Below, one piece after another: positions 1-7,488 of a stretch of DNA of 21,092 nucleotides (positions are counted from its first letter, which is position 1; the number at the start of each line of letters is the position of its first letter). Position numbers and translations under genes: made by a program. Source of the stretch: an uncultured Subdoligranulum sp. (GTDB lineage: Bacteria; Bacillota_A; Clostridia; Oscillospirales; Ruminococcaceae); assembly GCF_937890665.1 (NCBI RefSeq), contig NZ_CALADU010000055.1, forward strand, positions 1 to 21,092, given 5' to 3'. Below the pieces are notes generated by a model. It made no database searches. It was not told the origin of the DNA and was given only the letters and a program-made list of their open reading frames with translations.

Positions 1-43
1 CATCCAGTGTCTCCATCAGCCATCCCCGTGAGAGTTCTTCCAT
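1..43 (-). CDS. Start of an unidentified gene, third in the minus-strand operon, cut by the window edge
   Basis: An ATG lies at 43-41 on the minus strand, three bases after the stop of the M20 gene. A good ribosome binding site (AAGGAG, plus-strand 53-58) sits 9 nt upstream, inside the end of that gene. Fourteen codons are visible (MEELSRGWLMETLD) before the edge, which is too few to name the product. Its position suggests co-transcription with the carrier and the M20 enzyme. The start is supported by the ribosome binding site and spacing; function is unknown. Confidence 0.5.
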   Translation of the reverse strand, partial: MEELSRGWLMETLD

Positions 44-46
44 TCC

Positions 47-1255
47 TCAATTCTCCTTTTGGTGCGCAAGGAAACACTGGTACACATCCTGCCAGGCAGC
101 CTCATCCGTCACAAGGCGGAAGGCAGCCAGTGCACAGCACACAGCACCGTCATAGATGCCCTGATGAGCCCGCGCCTCTTTCCCGGTCTTTACCCATGCG
201 TCCGTGTGAGGAGGATCATCTGTCTCGATGGTCTTTACCCGCAGGCAGCAGCTGGGCAGCCGGTGGGTCACCGCGCCGAAATCGGTAGAACCGCAGTCCT
301 TCCGGGGCGGAGCAATTCCGTCACACGCAAATTTTTCTGCACACTCCATCAGCAGCGCACCCATGGCATCATTGATGGTGGTGTTGTAAATATGCGCCAC
401 AGGGGTAATTTGTACCTGTGTCTGGGTAGCCATGGCAGCAGCCTGGGCAATCTCCCGGGTCCACTGCTCCACGCTCTCCAGATACGCCATGGAGGAGTGG
501 CGGATCTCTACCTTAACCTTGGCAAAATCGGGCACGGAGTTGACTGCCGTCCCCCCAGCCAGCACAATATTGCTCACCCGGCTGGAATCCTTGAGGTGAT
601 TGCGCATGAGCCCAAGCCCTGTCTGCAGCATGGTCACCGCATCCACTGCGCTGCGCCCAGCATAAGGCGCAATACCCGCGTGGGCGGTTTTGCCGTGAAA
701 TTCCACATCCATCTCGATCAGAGCCAGAGAGGGCGTCTCCAGCTGGGTCAATGTGCTGCCGTGCACCATGAAGGCCACATCAATATGGTCAAACCCGCCG
801 TGGGCGGCCATCTCGTTTTTGCCTCCGTCCAGCGACTCCTCGCTGGGCGTCCCGATCACATGGATCTCAAAGGGCTGGTCCGAAGACTCCAGCACTCCCC
901 GCAGGGCCATTGCCGCGCCGATCATGGCAGGGGTCTGCATATGGTGGGCGCAGCCATGTCCCTGGCCCCGCAGCGCATCATATTCCCCTAAAAATCCTAC
1001 CGCGCGCCCTCCGGCAGCCCGCCCTCCCTTGTGGCGGTACACGGCACAAAAAGCCGTATCCAGCCCGGCGTAGGGAATGGTTACTTCAAAATCGTGGGCT
1101 CGCAGCCACTTTGTCAGCGCAGCTGAGGAGCGGTACTCCTCATAGCCCGGCTCGGCGTAATCAAAAATTTCGTCGCTCAGCGCGCACAGCTGCGGCATCA
1201 GCTCTGAAACGATATTCGCAATTTGCTTCTGAATTTCTTCCATGGCATGTCCCAT
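47..1255 (-). CDS. M20-family amidohydrolase / peptidase (AbgB- or aminoacylase-like)
   Basis: This is a full-length (402 aa) cytoplasmic metal-dependent hydrolase of the M20 family, which cleaves amide bonds of N-acyl or aminobenzoyl amino acids or of short peptides. Visible motifs are GEYDAL (residues 90-95), the GHGCAHH metal-ligand segment (99-105), TPSEES followed by GGK (136-146) and FHGKTAHAG at the start of the dimerisation/lid domain (186-194). There is no signal peptide. An in-frame ATG at 1243 is an alternative start; neither start has a strong ribosome binding site. The gene lies 69 nt downstream of the YfcC-type carrier and probably acts on what that carrier imports. The exact substrate (p-aminobenzoyl-glutamate, acyl-amino acid or dipeptide) cannot be read from the sequence. 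The family call is firm. Confidence 0.9.
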   Translation of the reverse strand: MGHAMEEIQKQIANIVSELMPQLCALSDEIFDYAEPGYEEYRSSAALTKWLRAHDFEVTIPYAGLDTAFCAVYRHKGGRAAGGRAVGFLGEYDALRGQGHGCAHHMQTPAMIGAAMALRGVLESSDQPFEIHVIGTPSEESLDGGKNEMAAHGGFDHIDVAFMVHGSTLTQLETPSLALIEMDVEFHGKTAHAGIAPYAGRSAVDAVTMLQTGLGLMRNHLKDSSRVSNIVLAGGTAVNSVPDFAKVKVEIRHSSMAYLESVEQWTREIAQAAAMATQTQVQITPVAHIYNTTINDAMGALLMECAEKFACDGIAPPRKDCGSTDFGAVTHRLPSCCLRVKTIETDDPPHTDAWVKTGKEARAHQGIYDGAVCCALAAFRLVTDEAAWQDVYQCFLAHQKEN

Positions 1256-1324
1256 CCCATATCTTTGAAATCTATAATATCCTGCCGTCGCGCCATGCAG
1301 TTGCGGCGGCCAGCTCTAAACGGA

Positions 1325-2728
1325 TCAGTAACCGATCACCACAGCCAAAGCCAGGAAGGCCATAGAAACCAGGCTGAGCAAAATCACCAGCTTAATGACG
1401 TACTTCAGCCACACGGAATAGGGAATCTTGGACGCAGCCAAAAATCCCAGCATGGTGGACGAAGTGGGGTAGATGGCATTGGTCAGGCCGTCACCCAGCT
1501 GGAAGGCCAGCACAGTGCTCTGGCGGGTCAGGCCCACCAGATCGCCCACAGGCGCCATGATCGGCATGGTGGCTGCCGCCTGGCCCGTACCAGAGTTGAT
1601 GGGCAGGTTGATGATGGTCTGCACCAGGAACATACCGATGATCTTTACCGAGCTGGGCAGTGCCACAATCGCATTGGCCAAGGCATTGATAATGGTATCA
1701 ATGATCATGCCGTCCACCATAACGGTATTGATCGTACCGGCCACTCCCACAATCATCGCACCGAAGGTGATATTGGCCATGCCCTGCACATACAGATCGC
1801 AGATCTTGTTGCCGCTGAACCCGGCCAGAATACCGCATACCACACCCAGCACCAAAAACAAAGTAGCCATTTCGGTGATAAACCATCCCAAGTAGGCCAC
1901 GCCGTAAATCAAAACGGCAAACGCGATGACAACGGCCAGAAGGATCAGCTTGTGCCGTCCGGTCACTTCAATCGCAGATACATCCACATCCTCCAGGTTG
2001 GAATCCTCGTTCCCCATCAGGTTCTTGGAGGGATTCTTCTTTACCTTCTCCGCGTAATGAATAATATACAGGCTGGTCACAACAATAAACGCCACCAGGA
2101 TAATCCAGCGATACCAGGCTCCGGAGAACATGGGAGTCACACCCGCGATGGACTGAGCCACCCCCACATTAAAGGGATTATAGATGCCCGCCGTAAAGCC
2201 CACGATGGAGCCCATGGCGATCATGGCTGTACCTGTGATGGTATCATAGCCCACTGCCTTGGCCACTGCAATCCCAATAGGCACAAACACCAGAACCTCC
2301 ACAGACATTCCCATGGTGAAGCCGCCTACGGCAAAGACCGTAATGAAGATGGGGATGAGCAGCTTTTCTTTTCCCGCAAACATCTTGCCCAGCTTGGCAC
2401 AAAAGGCGGTGATCATCCCTGTCTGCATAATCAGCTCAAAGGCGCCGCCGATGATGAAAATAAAGAAGATGATCTCGTTTACGCTGGAGCTGCCCAGAGT
2501 TCTCACAAAAGCCATGGGGATTTCCAGCGGTGAAACCGGTGACGATTCCACCTGAGTGTATGTACCCGGTACAATCAGCATACGGCCGCTGGCATCCTCC
2601 TGGCGCTCAAACTGGCCGGCAGGAATCACGTAGGTCAGCAGGCAGACAACCAACACGATCAGAAACAGAATAATGTACGTGTGGGGCATCTGGATGCCTT
2701 TTTTCTTTTTCGACGTTTCAATGGACAT
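1325..2728 (-). CDS. YfcC-family (DcuC/ArcD-like) membrane carrier
   Basis: This is a polytopic inner-membrane protein of 467 aa with about a dozen hydrophobic segments. It opens with a short basic cytoplasmic tail (SKKKK), then PHTYIILF and a first helix ending in YVIPAGQF, which is the hallmark opening of the YfcC family of putative C4-dicarboxylate or basic amino acid carriers. A conserved polar stretch INSGTGQAAATMPIM lies near the C-terminal third, and a charged loop (NPSKNLMGNEDSNLEDVD) separates the two halves. I chose ATG at 2728 with AGGAG 11 nt upstream; an in-frame GTG at 2740 is too close to that site. It is the first gene of a minus-strand operon with an M20 hydrolase, which suggests import of an amide or peptide substrate, but the ligand is not determined. 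Confidence 0.9.
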   Translation of the reverse strand: MSIETSKKKKGIQMPHTYIILFLIVLVVCLLTYVIPAGQFERQEDASGRMLIVPGTYTQVESSPVSPLEIPMAFVRTLGSSSVNEIIFFIFIIGGAFELIMQTGMITAFCAKLGKMFAGKEKLLIPIFITVFAVGGFTMGMSVEVLVFVPIGIAVAKAVGYDTITGTAMIAMGSIVGFTAGIYNPFNVGVAQSIAGVTPMFSGAWYRWIILVAFIVVTSLYIIHYAEKVKKNPSKNLMGNEDSNLEDVDVSAIEVTGRHKLILLAVVIAFAVLIYGVAYLGWFITEMATLFLVLGVVCGILAGFSGNKICDLYVQGMANITFGAMIVGVAGTINTVMVDGMIIDTIINALANAIVALPSSVKIIGMFLVQTIINLPINSGTGQAAATMPIMAPVGDLVGLTRQSTVLAFQLGDGLTNAIYPTSSTMLGFLAASKIPYSVWLKYVIKLVILLSLVSMAFLALAVVIGY

Positions 2729-2763
2729 TCTTCTCTGCACTCCTCACAATCAAGTGTCTAATA

Positions 2764-2792
2764 ATCATACATTTATTTTTTTCTTTATGCAA
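2764..2792 (-). promoter_or_regulatory. Possible promoter of the carrier-M20 operon
   Basis: Read on the minus strand: TTGCAT (2792-2787), a 17-nt A-rich spacer, then TATGAT (2769-2764), about 35 nt before the carrier start. The -10 matches 5 of 6 consensus positions, the -35 only 3 of 6. Two ATTTATCG direct repeats (2805-2812, 2823-2830), 18 nt apart, lie just upstream and could bind a regulator. Confidence 0.4.
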
Positions 2793-2831
2793 GGGCAAAC
2801 CGAGATTTATCGAGGAATCTGAATTTATCGT

Positions 2832-2868
2832 AAAAAACTCCCTTGAGCCGCCAGCGGCTCAAGGGAGT
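2832..2868 (-). terminator. Rho-independent terminator, minus strand
   Basis: A perfect 14-bp stem (2837-2850 with 2855-2868, loop CCAG) is followed on the minus strand by a run of six T (2837-2832). No T-run follows on the plus strand. It would end transcription coming from the polymerase/repressor operon at higher coordinates and shield the carrier operon from read-through. Confidence 0.88.
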
Positions 2869-3115
2869 CTATGGATGTTTTGACCACTGTATCCACAAAA
2901 ACTGATTAAAGTTCCAGCCCATTCCACGCTTCTGTCAGCCGACACAGCCGTTACAGAAGCGTGTGTGCTGCTGAAGTTTCCACTGGGCAGGCTGACACGG
3001 GCATAGCGGCCATCCCAAATTCAGTGTAAACTCCTCAGCTTGGAAGCGCGCAAAGTTTATCTGCAGCCACAGCAGATTCATCCCGCTGCCGCCTTCTCCT
3101 ATACGATGTTCCCCC
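2869..3115. other. Intergenic stretch without a convincing gene; contains an 11-bp inverted repeat
   Basis: This lies between the polymerase stop and the terminator. CACGCTTCTGT (2925-2935) and ACAGAAGCGTG (2953-2963) form an 11-bp perfect inverted repeat with a 17-nt spacer and no T-run. A minus-strand ATG at 3081 opens 48 codons of a Cys- and Trp-containing peptide ending at 2935. Its ribosome binding site is weak (GAAGG, about 10 nt away) and I recognise no family. It may be a decayed gene or chance. Confidence 0.35.
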
Positions 3116-4624
3116 TCACAGACTGAGGGTACAGATGTAACGGATGGGTCGAATATGTCCTGCAACCGTGCGGTCTATGCGCCGATAATTCATAGTTCGT
3201 ATGGGCACCATCTTCTTAATAGTGAGCATAACCTCCTGCATTTTTCGCTCCCGATCCAGTTCTGCTTGCTCTTGTTTTCGACGAGCCTCAACGGCAGCAT
3301 AATCGGTGAACAGATCCATCTGCTCAAATTCGCCCTCTCTGGTCATCGCCTCACTCTCTGAAATCACCCGACCCGCAACGATGTTAAGTCGCCGCACCAT
3401 GAGGTCGGTATTCACAATACGATCAAAGAGCGCTGTAGCTGCCCCCATGATTTTCTTTGTAGAGGAGGTATAATCGTTCAGGCGCTCGGTTCCATGGGCG
3501 TGCTTTGGAACCTCGCGGCCATAGTGATCCTTGACTATTGGGCCATGATAACGATTTCGCCGTGCCGGATCAGTTAGGTTCTCGATGTCATAGCCGACCG
3601 TCAGAACAATCTGGTCGGTCATCAGCTTCTTACTCACCAAATCCAGTGCCAGTTGCTCTGCCATTTCTCTCAGCACCAACCGAGCCCTTTCTGCGGAATA
3701 CGGGCAATGCAGAACCTGACCGGAACCAAGGCTGTTTTCACTGGGATGATATGCCTTAACCGCTTGGATGGTACAGGGTTCCCAGCCCCACGAATGGTCA
3801 ATCAACAACTCAGCGTTTTTCCCAAAGAGCTGGTAAAGAAGATCCTCATTGCATACCGACATTCGCGCAACATCGCCCATGGTAAACATTCCGTGTGCCT
3901 CTAACTTCTTGGCGTATCCACGTCCAACCCGCCAGAAATCGGTGAGTGGCTGGTGCGACCACATGGTTTGACGGTAGGTCATCTCATCCAGCTCTGCGAT
4001 GCGCACGCCGTTCTCATCCGCAGGGATATGTTTTGCCAAGATATCCATTGCGACTTTACATAAATAAAGATTCGTACCAATACCTGCGGTGGCTGTAATT
4101 CCGGTATTCTCGATCACATCCAGGATAATTTTCATTGCAAGTTCTCTGGGGGTAAGTTTGTAGGTGGATAGATAATCGCTGACATCCATGAACACTTCAT
4201 CAATGGAGTATACGATGATATCCTCTGGAGCAATATATTTCAGATAGATGCTGTAGATGCGTGTGCTGTACTCCATGTAGTAGGCCATACGCGGTGGTGC
4301 AATCAGATAGTCGATCTCCAGCCCCGGTGTGGCATTTAATTCAGAGAGAAAGCAAGACTTTCCAGAAAATCGATGCCCAGGCGCATCGTGAAGCCGACCA
4401 CGGTTGGCCTCCTTCACCTGCTGGACCACCTCAAACAGCCGAGCACGACCTGAGATCCCATAGGCCTTTAAGGACGGCGTAACGGCAAGGCAGATGGTCT
4501 TGTCGGTACGGCTCTCGTCGGCAACCACCAAGTTGGTATCCAGAGGATCGAGACCTCTCTCCCGGCACTCGACGGAGGCATAGAAGCTCTTGAGGTCGAT
4601 TGCGATATAGGACCTTTGCTTCAT
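3116..4624 (-). CDS. Y-family DNA polymerase (UmuC / Pol V-type, mobile-element form)
   Basis: This 502-aa protein is a translesion polymerase that inserts nucleotides opposite damaged bases. Residues 6-20 carry the IDLKSFYASVEC motif (metal ligand D10), YSIDEVFMDV holds the catalytic acidic pair D142/E143, TATAGIGTNLYLCKVAMD (177-194) is the next conserved block, and QMDLF (435-439) fits a beta-clamp binding motif. The start has a strong purine-rich site (GAGGGGG) about 8 nt upstream. The last ~35 residues do not resemble the tail I would expect for this family, so the C-terminus may have diverged or been altered by an indel. It is the last gene of the minus-strand operon begun by the CI-like repressor and ImmA. 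That placement suggests a mobile-element mutagenesis or repair function expressed under repressor control. Confidence 0.92.
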   Translation of the reverse strand: MKQRSYIAIDLKSFYASVECRERGLDPLDTNLVVADESRTDKTICLAVTPSLKAYGISGRARLFEVVQQVKEANRGRLHDAPGHRFSGKSCFLSELNATPGLEIDYLIAPPRMAYYMEYSTRIYSIYLKYIAPEDIIVYSIDEVFMDVSDYLSTYKLTPRELAMKIILDVIENTGITATAGIGTNLYLCKVAMDILAKHIPADENGVRIAELDEMTYRQTMWSHQPLTDFWRVGRGYAKKLEAHGMFTMGDVARMSVCNEDLLYQLFGKNAELLIDHSWGWEPCTIQAVKAYHPSENSLGSGQVLHCPYSAERARLVLREMAEQLALDLVSKKLMTDQIVLTVGYDIENLTDPARRNRYHGPIVKDHYGREVPKHAHGTERLNDYTSSTKKIMGAATALFDRIVNTDLMVRRLNIVAGRVISESEAMTREGEFEQMDLFTDYAAVEARRKQEQAELDRERKMQEVMLTIKKMVPIRTMNYRRIDRTVAGHIRPIRYICTLSL

Positions 4625-4691
4625 ACTAAAACTGCCCCCTCTGGATTCTCGCTATTTAACGCCAAAACGCTGCTCGAAATTGGTTGTAACA

Positions 4692-5006
4692 TTAATTCTC
4701 GAGTTCGTTTTCCTCAACAATACCGTAGTCAATCAGGATATTCTTGTCCGCATAAGTTGGATAAACAATTCCTGTCATCTCATAGTCGTACCTCCGAACA
4801 CGGCGGAACCCCTTGACCGGCTCCGGCGCAAAAGCGGCGGTTTCATAATTTGCGTATTCAGGCGTTCCAGCCAGATCATCGGCTACCGCACGAATTAGTG
4901 CATTCGTCACTGCCTCCAGGTTCATGCCATACTCCACGGCAACCAGTTCATGTCTACGGACATCTTTATCCAGATTCCCGAAGGATCGGTACAACTTGTA
5001 CTTCAT
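4692..5006 (-). CDS. Hypothetical protein, 104 aa, between ImmA and the Y-family polymerase
   Basis: This is a soluble, acidic protein with no signal peptide or membrane segment and no motif I recognise. The N-terminal half is helical in character (residues 10-45), and the C-terminal half is rich in Tyr, Glu and Asp and ends ENELEN. An AAGGAG site 8 nt upstream of the ATG and its place between two recognisable genes (23 nt after ImmA, 67 nt before the polymerase) support it as real. It could be an accessory factor of the polymerase or of the repressor system; nothing in the sequence decides between them. Confidence 0.75.
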   Translation of the reverse strand: MKYKLYRSFGNLDKDVRRHELVAVEYGMNLEAVTNALIRAVADDLAGTPEYANYETAAFAPEPVKGFRRVRRYDYEMTGIVYPTYADKNILIDYGIVEENELEN

Positions 5007-5029
5007 GGAGAAACTCCTTCCCAGTAGAA

Positions 5030-5539
5030 CTACCGCAAAAAATCACTTCTATGATTCACAGGCCGCAAATCGTATCCGAGTTCCGTCAGGTGCGCTATTT
5101 TTAAGGCAACCAGGTTGATATCCGTATCCATCGCCCTGGCGATTTGTTCAGCAGAATAGCGATAGGTATAGATGTAGTCCAGCAACTCCTCGTTGTCAAT
5201 CAGAATTTCTGCAACAACAATGTTCGCCTCATACTCTGGCCGTGTGGTCATGTCATACAGCATGAATTCATGAAGGCTGTTTGCCTGTGCCAACTTCCGA
5301 TGAAGCTGGTCGTGCCCCAGCTCATGGGCACAGACGATGCGGAGCATTCTGTCCCCCAGATCCTTGTTCAGAAAAATAAATCGATTGCGTTTGATGACGC
5401 GGTACATTCCTTTTAGAGAGCCAAAATCCTCACAAAGAAGAACAGAGATTCCCAACTCTTTCGCAATCTGGAAGGGATCGCGTGTTCCGAAGCGCCGCAC
5501 CAGGGATGCGCCGACTTTGGAGAGCATTTTACCGGTCAT
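5030..5539 (-). CDS. ImmA/IrrE-family metallopeptidase (anti-repressor)
   Basis: This is a compact zinc protease of 169 aa. The HELGH motif (residues 72-76, in AHELGHDQLH) supplies two zinc-binding His and the catalytic Glu; PEYEAN (101-106) supplies the probable third ligand, E104. ImmA proteins cleave a partner XRE repressor and so induce a mobile element; ICEBs1 ImmA is the model and is of very similar size. The start has GGAGGTGGG about 6 nt upstream. It lies 66 nt downstream of the CI-like repressor gene in the same operon, the normal arrangement of substrate and protease. A C-terminal helix-turn-helix-like segment (about 125-160) may guide partner recognition. The family is clear; the partner is inferred from position. 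Confidence 0.9.
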   Translation of the reverse strand: MTGKMLSKVGASLVRRFGTRDPFQIAKELGISVLLCEDFGSLKGMYRVIKRNRFIFLNKDLGDRMLRIVCAHELGHDQLHRKLAQANSLHEFMLYDMTTRPEYEANIVVAEILIDNEELLDYIYTYRYSAEQIARAMDTDINLVALKIAHLTELGYDLRPVNHRSDFLR

Positions 5540-5605
5540 AAGCCCACCTCCATCCTGCGGATGCTTTTCATCATTATCTCACATCTTGAGCCCCACAGAA
5601 TGGAT

Positions 5606-6019
5606 TTACTCCTCCTGCTGGCGATATTTTTTGGGCGTAAATTTCTTGTTCTTCTCCTTGGCCATCCAATAGGCATCGTTGAGGGCCCGCATTGCCCCCT
5701 CAAGCGCATCTTCGGAAAGTTGGCCGCCGGCAAACAGGCCGGTCACCTCACCGACCAGTTCATCGATGTTTCGCGCTGCTTTTGCTCCACCCTTCTGATG
5801 GGCTTCTACGGAATAGACATCTGCGCTGGTGAGAAGGTATTCTGGTGTAGTGCCAAGGACAGTAGCAATATCGCCGACCACCTTCATGTTGCCCGGTTTC
5901 CTTGAACCCATTTCGTAATTCTGAATCGTCCGCGCAGTTACAGAAACCTTTTCTGCAAGTTCAGCCTGTGTTAATCCAGCCTCAAGCCGCTTTTCTTTCA
6001 GCCGTTCTTTAAACCCCAT
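5606..6019 (-). CDS. XRE-family transcriptional repressor (CI / ImmR-like)
   Basis: A DNA-binding protein of 137 aa. The helix-turn-helix occupies about residues 6-62 (LTQAELAEKVSVTARTIQNY, recognition helix about 28-36). It is followed by a short Ala/Gly/Glu-rich region and a basic tail, KNKKFTPKKYRQQEE. There is no S24 self-cleaving peptidase domain, so inactivation probably needs the neighbouring ImmA. I chose ATG at 6019 because a GAGGTG site lies 5 nt upstream; an upstream in-frame start at 6070 lies inside operator DNA and lacks a site. It faces the rightward operon across a region with four similar operators and is the obvious candidate to bind them and to regulate its own leftward promoter. 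Confidence 0.9.
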   Translation of the reverse strand: MGFKERLKEKRLEAGLTQAELAEKVSVTARTIQNYEMGSRKPGNMKVVGDIATVLGTTPEYLLTSADVYSVEAHQKGGAKAARNIDELVGEVTGLFAGGQLSEDALEGAMRALNDAYWMAKEKNKKFTPKKYRQQEE

Positions 6020-6077
6020 AAAGGCACCTCTTTCTGTTTCTCTGCCATCAACACGAACACTTTTTCGCAAAACGGGA

Positions 6078-6106
6078 TTGACACGAAAATCTGTTCTGGC
6101 TATAAT
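6078..6106 (+). promoter_or_regulatory. Strong sigma-A-type promoter for the rightward operon
   Basis: TTGACA (6078-6083), 17-nt spacer, TATAAT (6101-6106): a perfect consensus promoter. Operator 2 occupies the spacer and operator 3 lies just downstream of the -10, so it should be tightly repressed when the CI-like protein is bound. Transcription would start near 6112 and leave a leader of about 110 nt before the first gene at 6222. Confidence 0.88.
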
Positions 6107-6137
6107 AGGAGCGTAACACGAAATTCTGTTCGTGTAA

Positions 6138-6167
6138 ATGTTAACACACGAGCAAAGATTTTGTCAA
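6138..6167 (-). promoter_or_regulatory. Possible promoter of the repressor-ImmA-polymerase operon
   Basis: Minus strand: TTGACA (6167-6162), 18-nt spacer, TAACAT (6143-6138). The -35 is perfect, the -10 matches 4 of 6. Operator 4 lies just upstream of the -35 and operator 3 just downstream of the -10, which would allow both activation and autorepression. Confidence 0.5.
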
Positions 6168-6221
6168 TCGAAAACACGAAAAATTGTTCGTGAAGCGGGC
6201 AGAAAAACGGAGGGTATTGTA

Positions 6222-6479
6222 ATGGAGGTACAATGCAGAAAAGAATATGTCTCTGTTAATCTTGATGTAGACCAAAACGGTGTAGTTCACCCCCGGTTCA
6301 TCCGCTGGGCAAATGGCCGTATCTATCAAATTGACCAGCTGAAATACAAATGCAGAGCTGCTTCCTCCAAGGTAAGCGGAGGTGGCATCCGATATACCGT
6401 CATAATCCACGGCAAGGAAACCTTCCTGTTCAGCGAAGGGAACAAGTGGTTCGTGGAAGCAAAGGGGGCAAGTCAATGA
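6222..6479 (+). CDS. Small hypothetical protein, first gene of the rightward operon
   Basis: An 85-aa protein beginning MEVQCRKEYVSVNLDVDQNG. I do not recognise the family. The pattern of alternating hydrophobic and polar residues (VSVNLDV, GRIYQIDQL, IRYTVIIHGKETFLF, KWFVEA) suggests a small all-beta fold. The start at 6222 is set by GGAGGG 7 nt upstream. Its stop overlaps the start of the second ImmA-like gene (ATGA), so the two are translationally coupled. As the first product of the repressed operon it may be a regulator or a partner of that protease; this is inference from position only. Confidence 0.75.
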   Translation: MEVQCRKEYVSVNLDVDQNGVVHPRFIRWANGRIYQIDQLKYKCRAASSKVSGGGIRYTVIIHGKETFLFSEGNKWFVEAKGASQ

Positions 6480-7210
6480 TTCTTTCTCACCACCAAATAG
6501 AGGATATCGGTGCAGCTGTAATTCAGGACTTCAACAAGTTCTTCTACTGCGTCAGCGCAGCCCTTGGGGATAAATACGTTCGCGCAACACCCATCGACCA
6601 GTTTGCTCGCGACTACCTCGGGCTAAGTGTTCGATTTGCCCGATTGTCCGTAGATGGGAGTATCTGTGGTCTGACCAGCTATGCCGATGCCGAGTACATC
6701 ATCGAGGAAATGGGAACAGTTCGCACCATAGAACTCAAACAAAATCAAATTCTTCTGGACTCCAGCTTTCTTGAGGCCGGCAAGGTCAAGAAACTGTGCG
6801 GCAAGCGTCGGTTCACTCTGGCGCATGAGTGCGCACATCAAATCTTGTTTCAAATGGAGTCCGAGGAGTCCCAGCAAAAATGCCGCGAATCCTATTCGGA
6901 GCGGCGGTCCTACTCCCTCCGAGACTTGAAAAGTAGAGAGGACTGGAACGAGTGGCAGGCCAATGCCTTGGGAGCCGCTCTTCTCATGCCCCAGGCGGAG
7001 ATAAAGCGGGCCATGTGGCTTTTCGCTCAATGTCGGACCCTGATTAGCTATGAAGGGAGGTTTTCATATGCGGACAAGCTGGCACTTTCACTTCTCTGTC
7101 AAGCTCTTGGCGTGTCCAAGTCTGCCGCCGTAATTCGGCTCCGGCAGCTTGGGTATCTGGAAGAACGCCCGTATGCAGAGTTTGTTGATCCACTGGAGGT
7201 GTGGGCATGA
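6476..7210 (+). CDS. Second ImmA/IrrE-family metallopeptidase
   Basis: A 244-aa protein with HECAH (117-121, in TLAHECAHQ), the zinc-peptidase signature, and WNEWQANALGAALLMP, where E159 is the probable third zinc ligand. It is longer than the ImmA at 5030-5539, with an extra N-terminal ~70 residues and a basic, Ser/Arg-rich insert (about 128-157) between the two metal-binding segments. The C-terminal 50 residues resemble a winged or helix-turn-helix region. The start overlaps the upstream stop (ATGA) with AAAGGGGG upstream; its own stop overlaps the next ATG the same way. As it lies under the repressed promoter, it could give positive feedback during induction or act on a different repressor. 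Confidence 0.88.
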   Translation: MILSHHQIEDIGAAVIQDFNKFFYCVSAALGDKYVRATPIDQFARDYLGLSVRFARLSVDGSICGLTSYADAEYIIEEMGTVRTIELKQNQILLDSSFLEAGKVKKLCGKRRFTLAHECAHQILFQMESEESQQKCRESYSERRSYSLRDLKSREDWNEWQANALGAALLMPQAEIKRAMWLFAQCRTLISYEGRFSYADKLALSLLCQALGVSKSAAVIRLRQLGYLEERPYAEFVDPLEVWA

Positions 7211-7458
7211 GCAAAAACATTCGTATTACAGAGCCTTCCGCAGAAATGTTGGGCAAAATTATCCGGGCGCGGGAGGCGATTGCGGCGCAAAAGCCGCGAT
7301 ATATCAAATGCCCGTACTGCCAGCATAACTCAATCGTCGTATATGAGGACACAAGAGGTCATGTCGAAACAAAGTGCAAAAAGTGCGGAAAAGTCACCGT
7401 CTTTGATGTTTTGAGCATGAGAAAAATCGTGTTTCGCCTTCGCCCGAAGGAGGACTAA
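7207..7458 (+). CDS. Small zinc-ribbon protein
   Basis: An 83-aa protein. CPYC and CKKC pairs, about 25 residues apart (IKCPYCQHNSIVVYED and ETKCKKCGKVTVFDV), form a four-Cys zinc ribbon like those of small phage or mobile-element nucleic-acid binding proteins. The N-terminal 30 residues are helical and basic, and the tail is also basic (MRKIVFRLRPKED). The start at 7207 overlaps the protease stop and has GGAGGT 6 nt upstream. It closes the first cluster of the rightward operon before the structured RNA. A translational or transcriptional regulator role is possible; no specific function can be read. Confidence 0.8.
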   Translation: MSKNIRITEPSAEMLGKIIRAREAIAAQKPRYIKCPYCQHNSIVVYEDTRGHVETKCKKCGKVTVFDVLSMRKIVFRLRPKED

Positions 7459-7488
7459 ATAAAAACTGAATCACATAGCTGAGCTGTG

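Larger units (their letters stand above)
6051..6193. promoter_or_regulatory. Array of four operators, consensus ACACGAA-N6-TTCGTGT
   Basis: Four 20-bp sites share the same half-sites and 6-nt spacer: 6051-6070 (right half TTCGCAA), 6081-6100 (right half degenerate, TTCTGGC), 6116-6135 (perfect palindrome) and 6174-6193 (right half TTCGTGA). Site 2 fills the spacer of the rightward promoter, site 3 lies just after its -10, and site 4 lies upstream of the proposed leftward -35. This is the geometry expected for a phage-type repressor with cooperative, position-dependent control. The sites are seen directly; binding by the adjacent CI-like protein is inferred. Confidence 0.85.

Noticed and set aside
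1223..2533. A 436-codon open frame on the plus strand
   Set aside because: It is antisense to the YfcC carrier, rich in His, Gln and Asn, with no domain; the opposite strand encodes a clear membrane protein.
2925..2963. 11-bp inverted repeat as a terminator
   Set aside because: No T-run on either strand and a 17-nt loop; a better terminator lies 60 nt further on.
7099..7352. Short minus-strand frames opposite the zinc-ribbon gene
   Set aside because: No start signals, and they overlap genes with coupled ATGA junctions on the plus strand.
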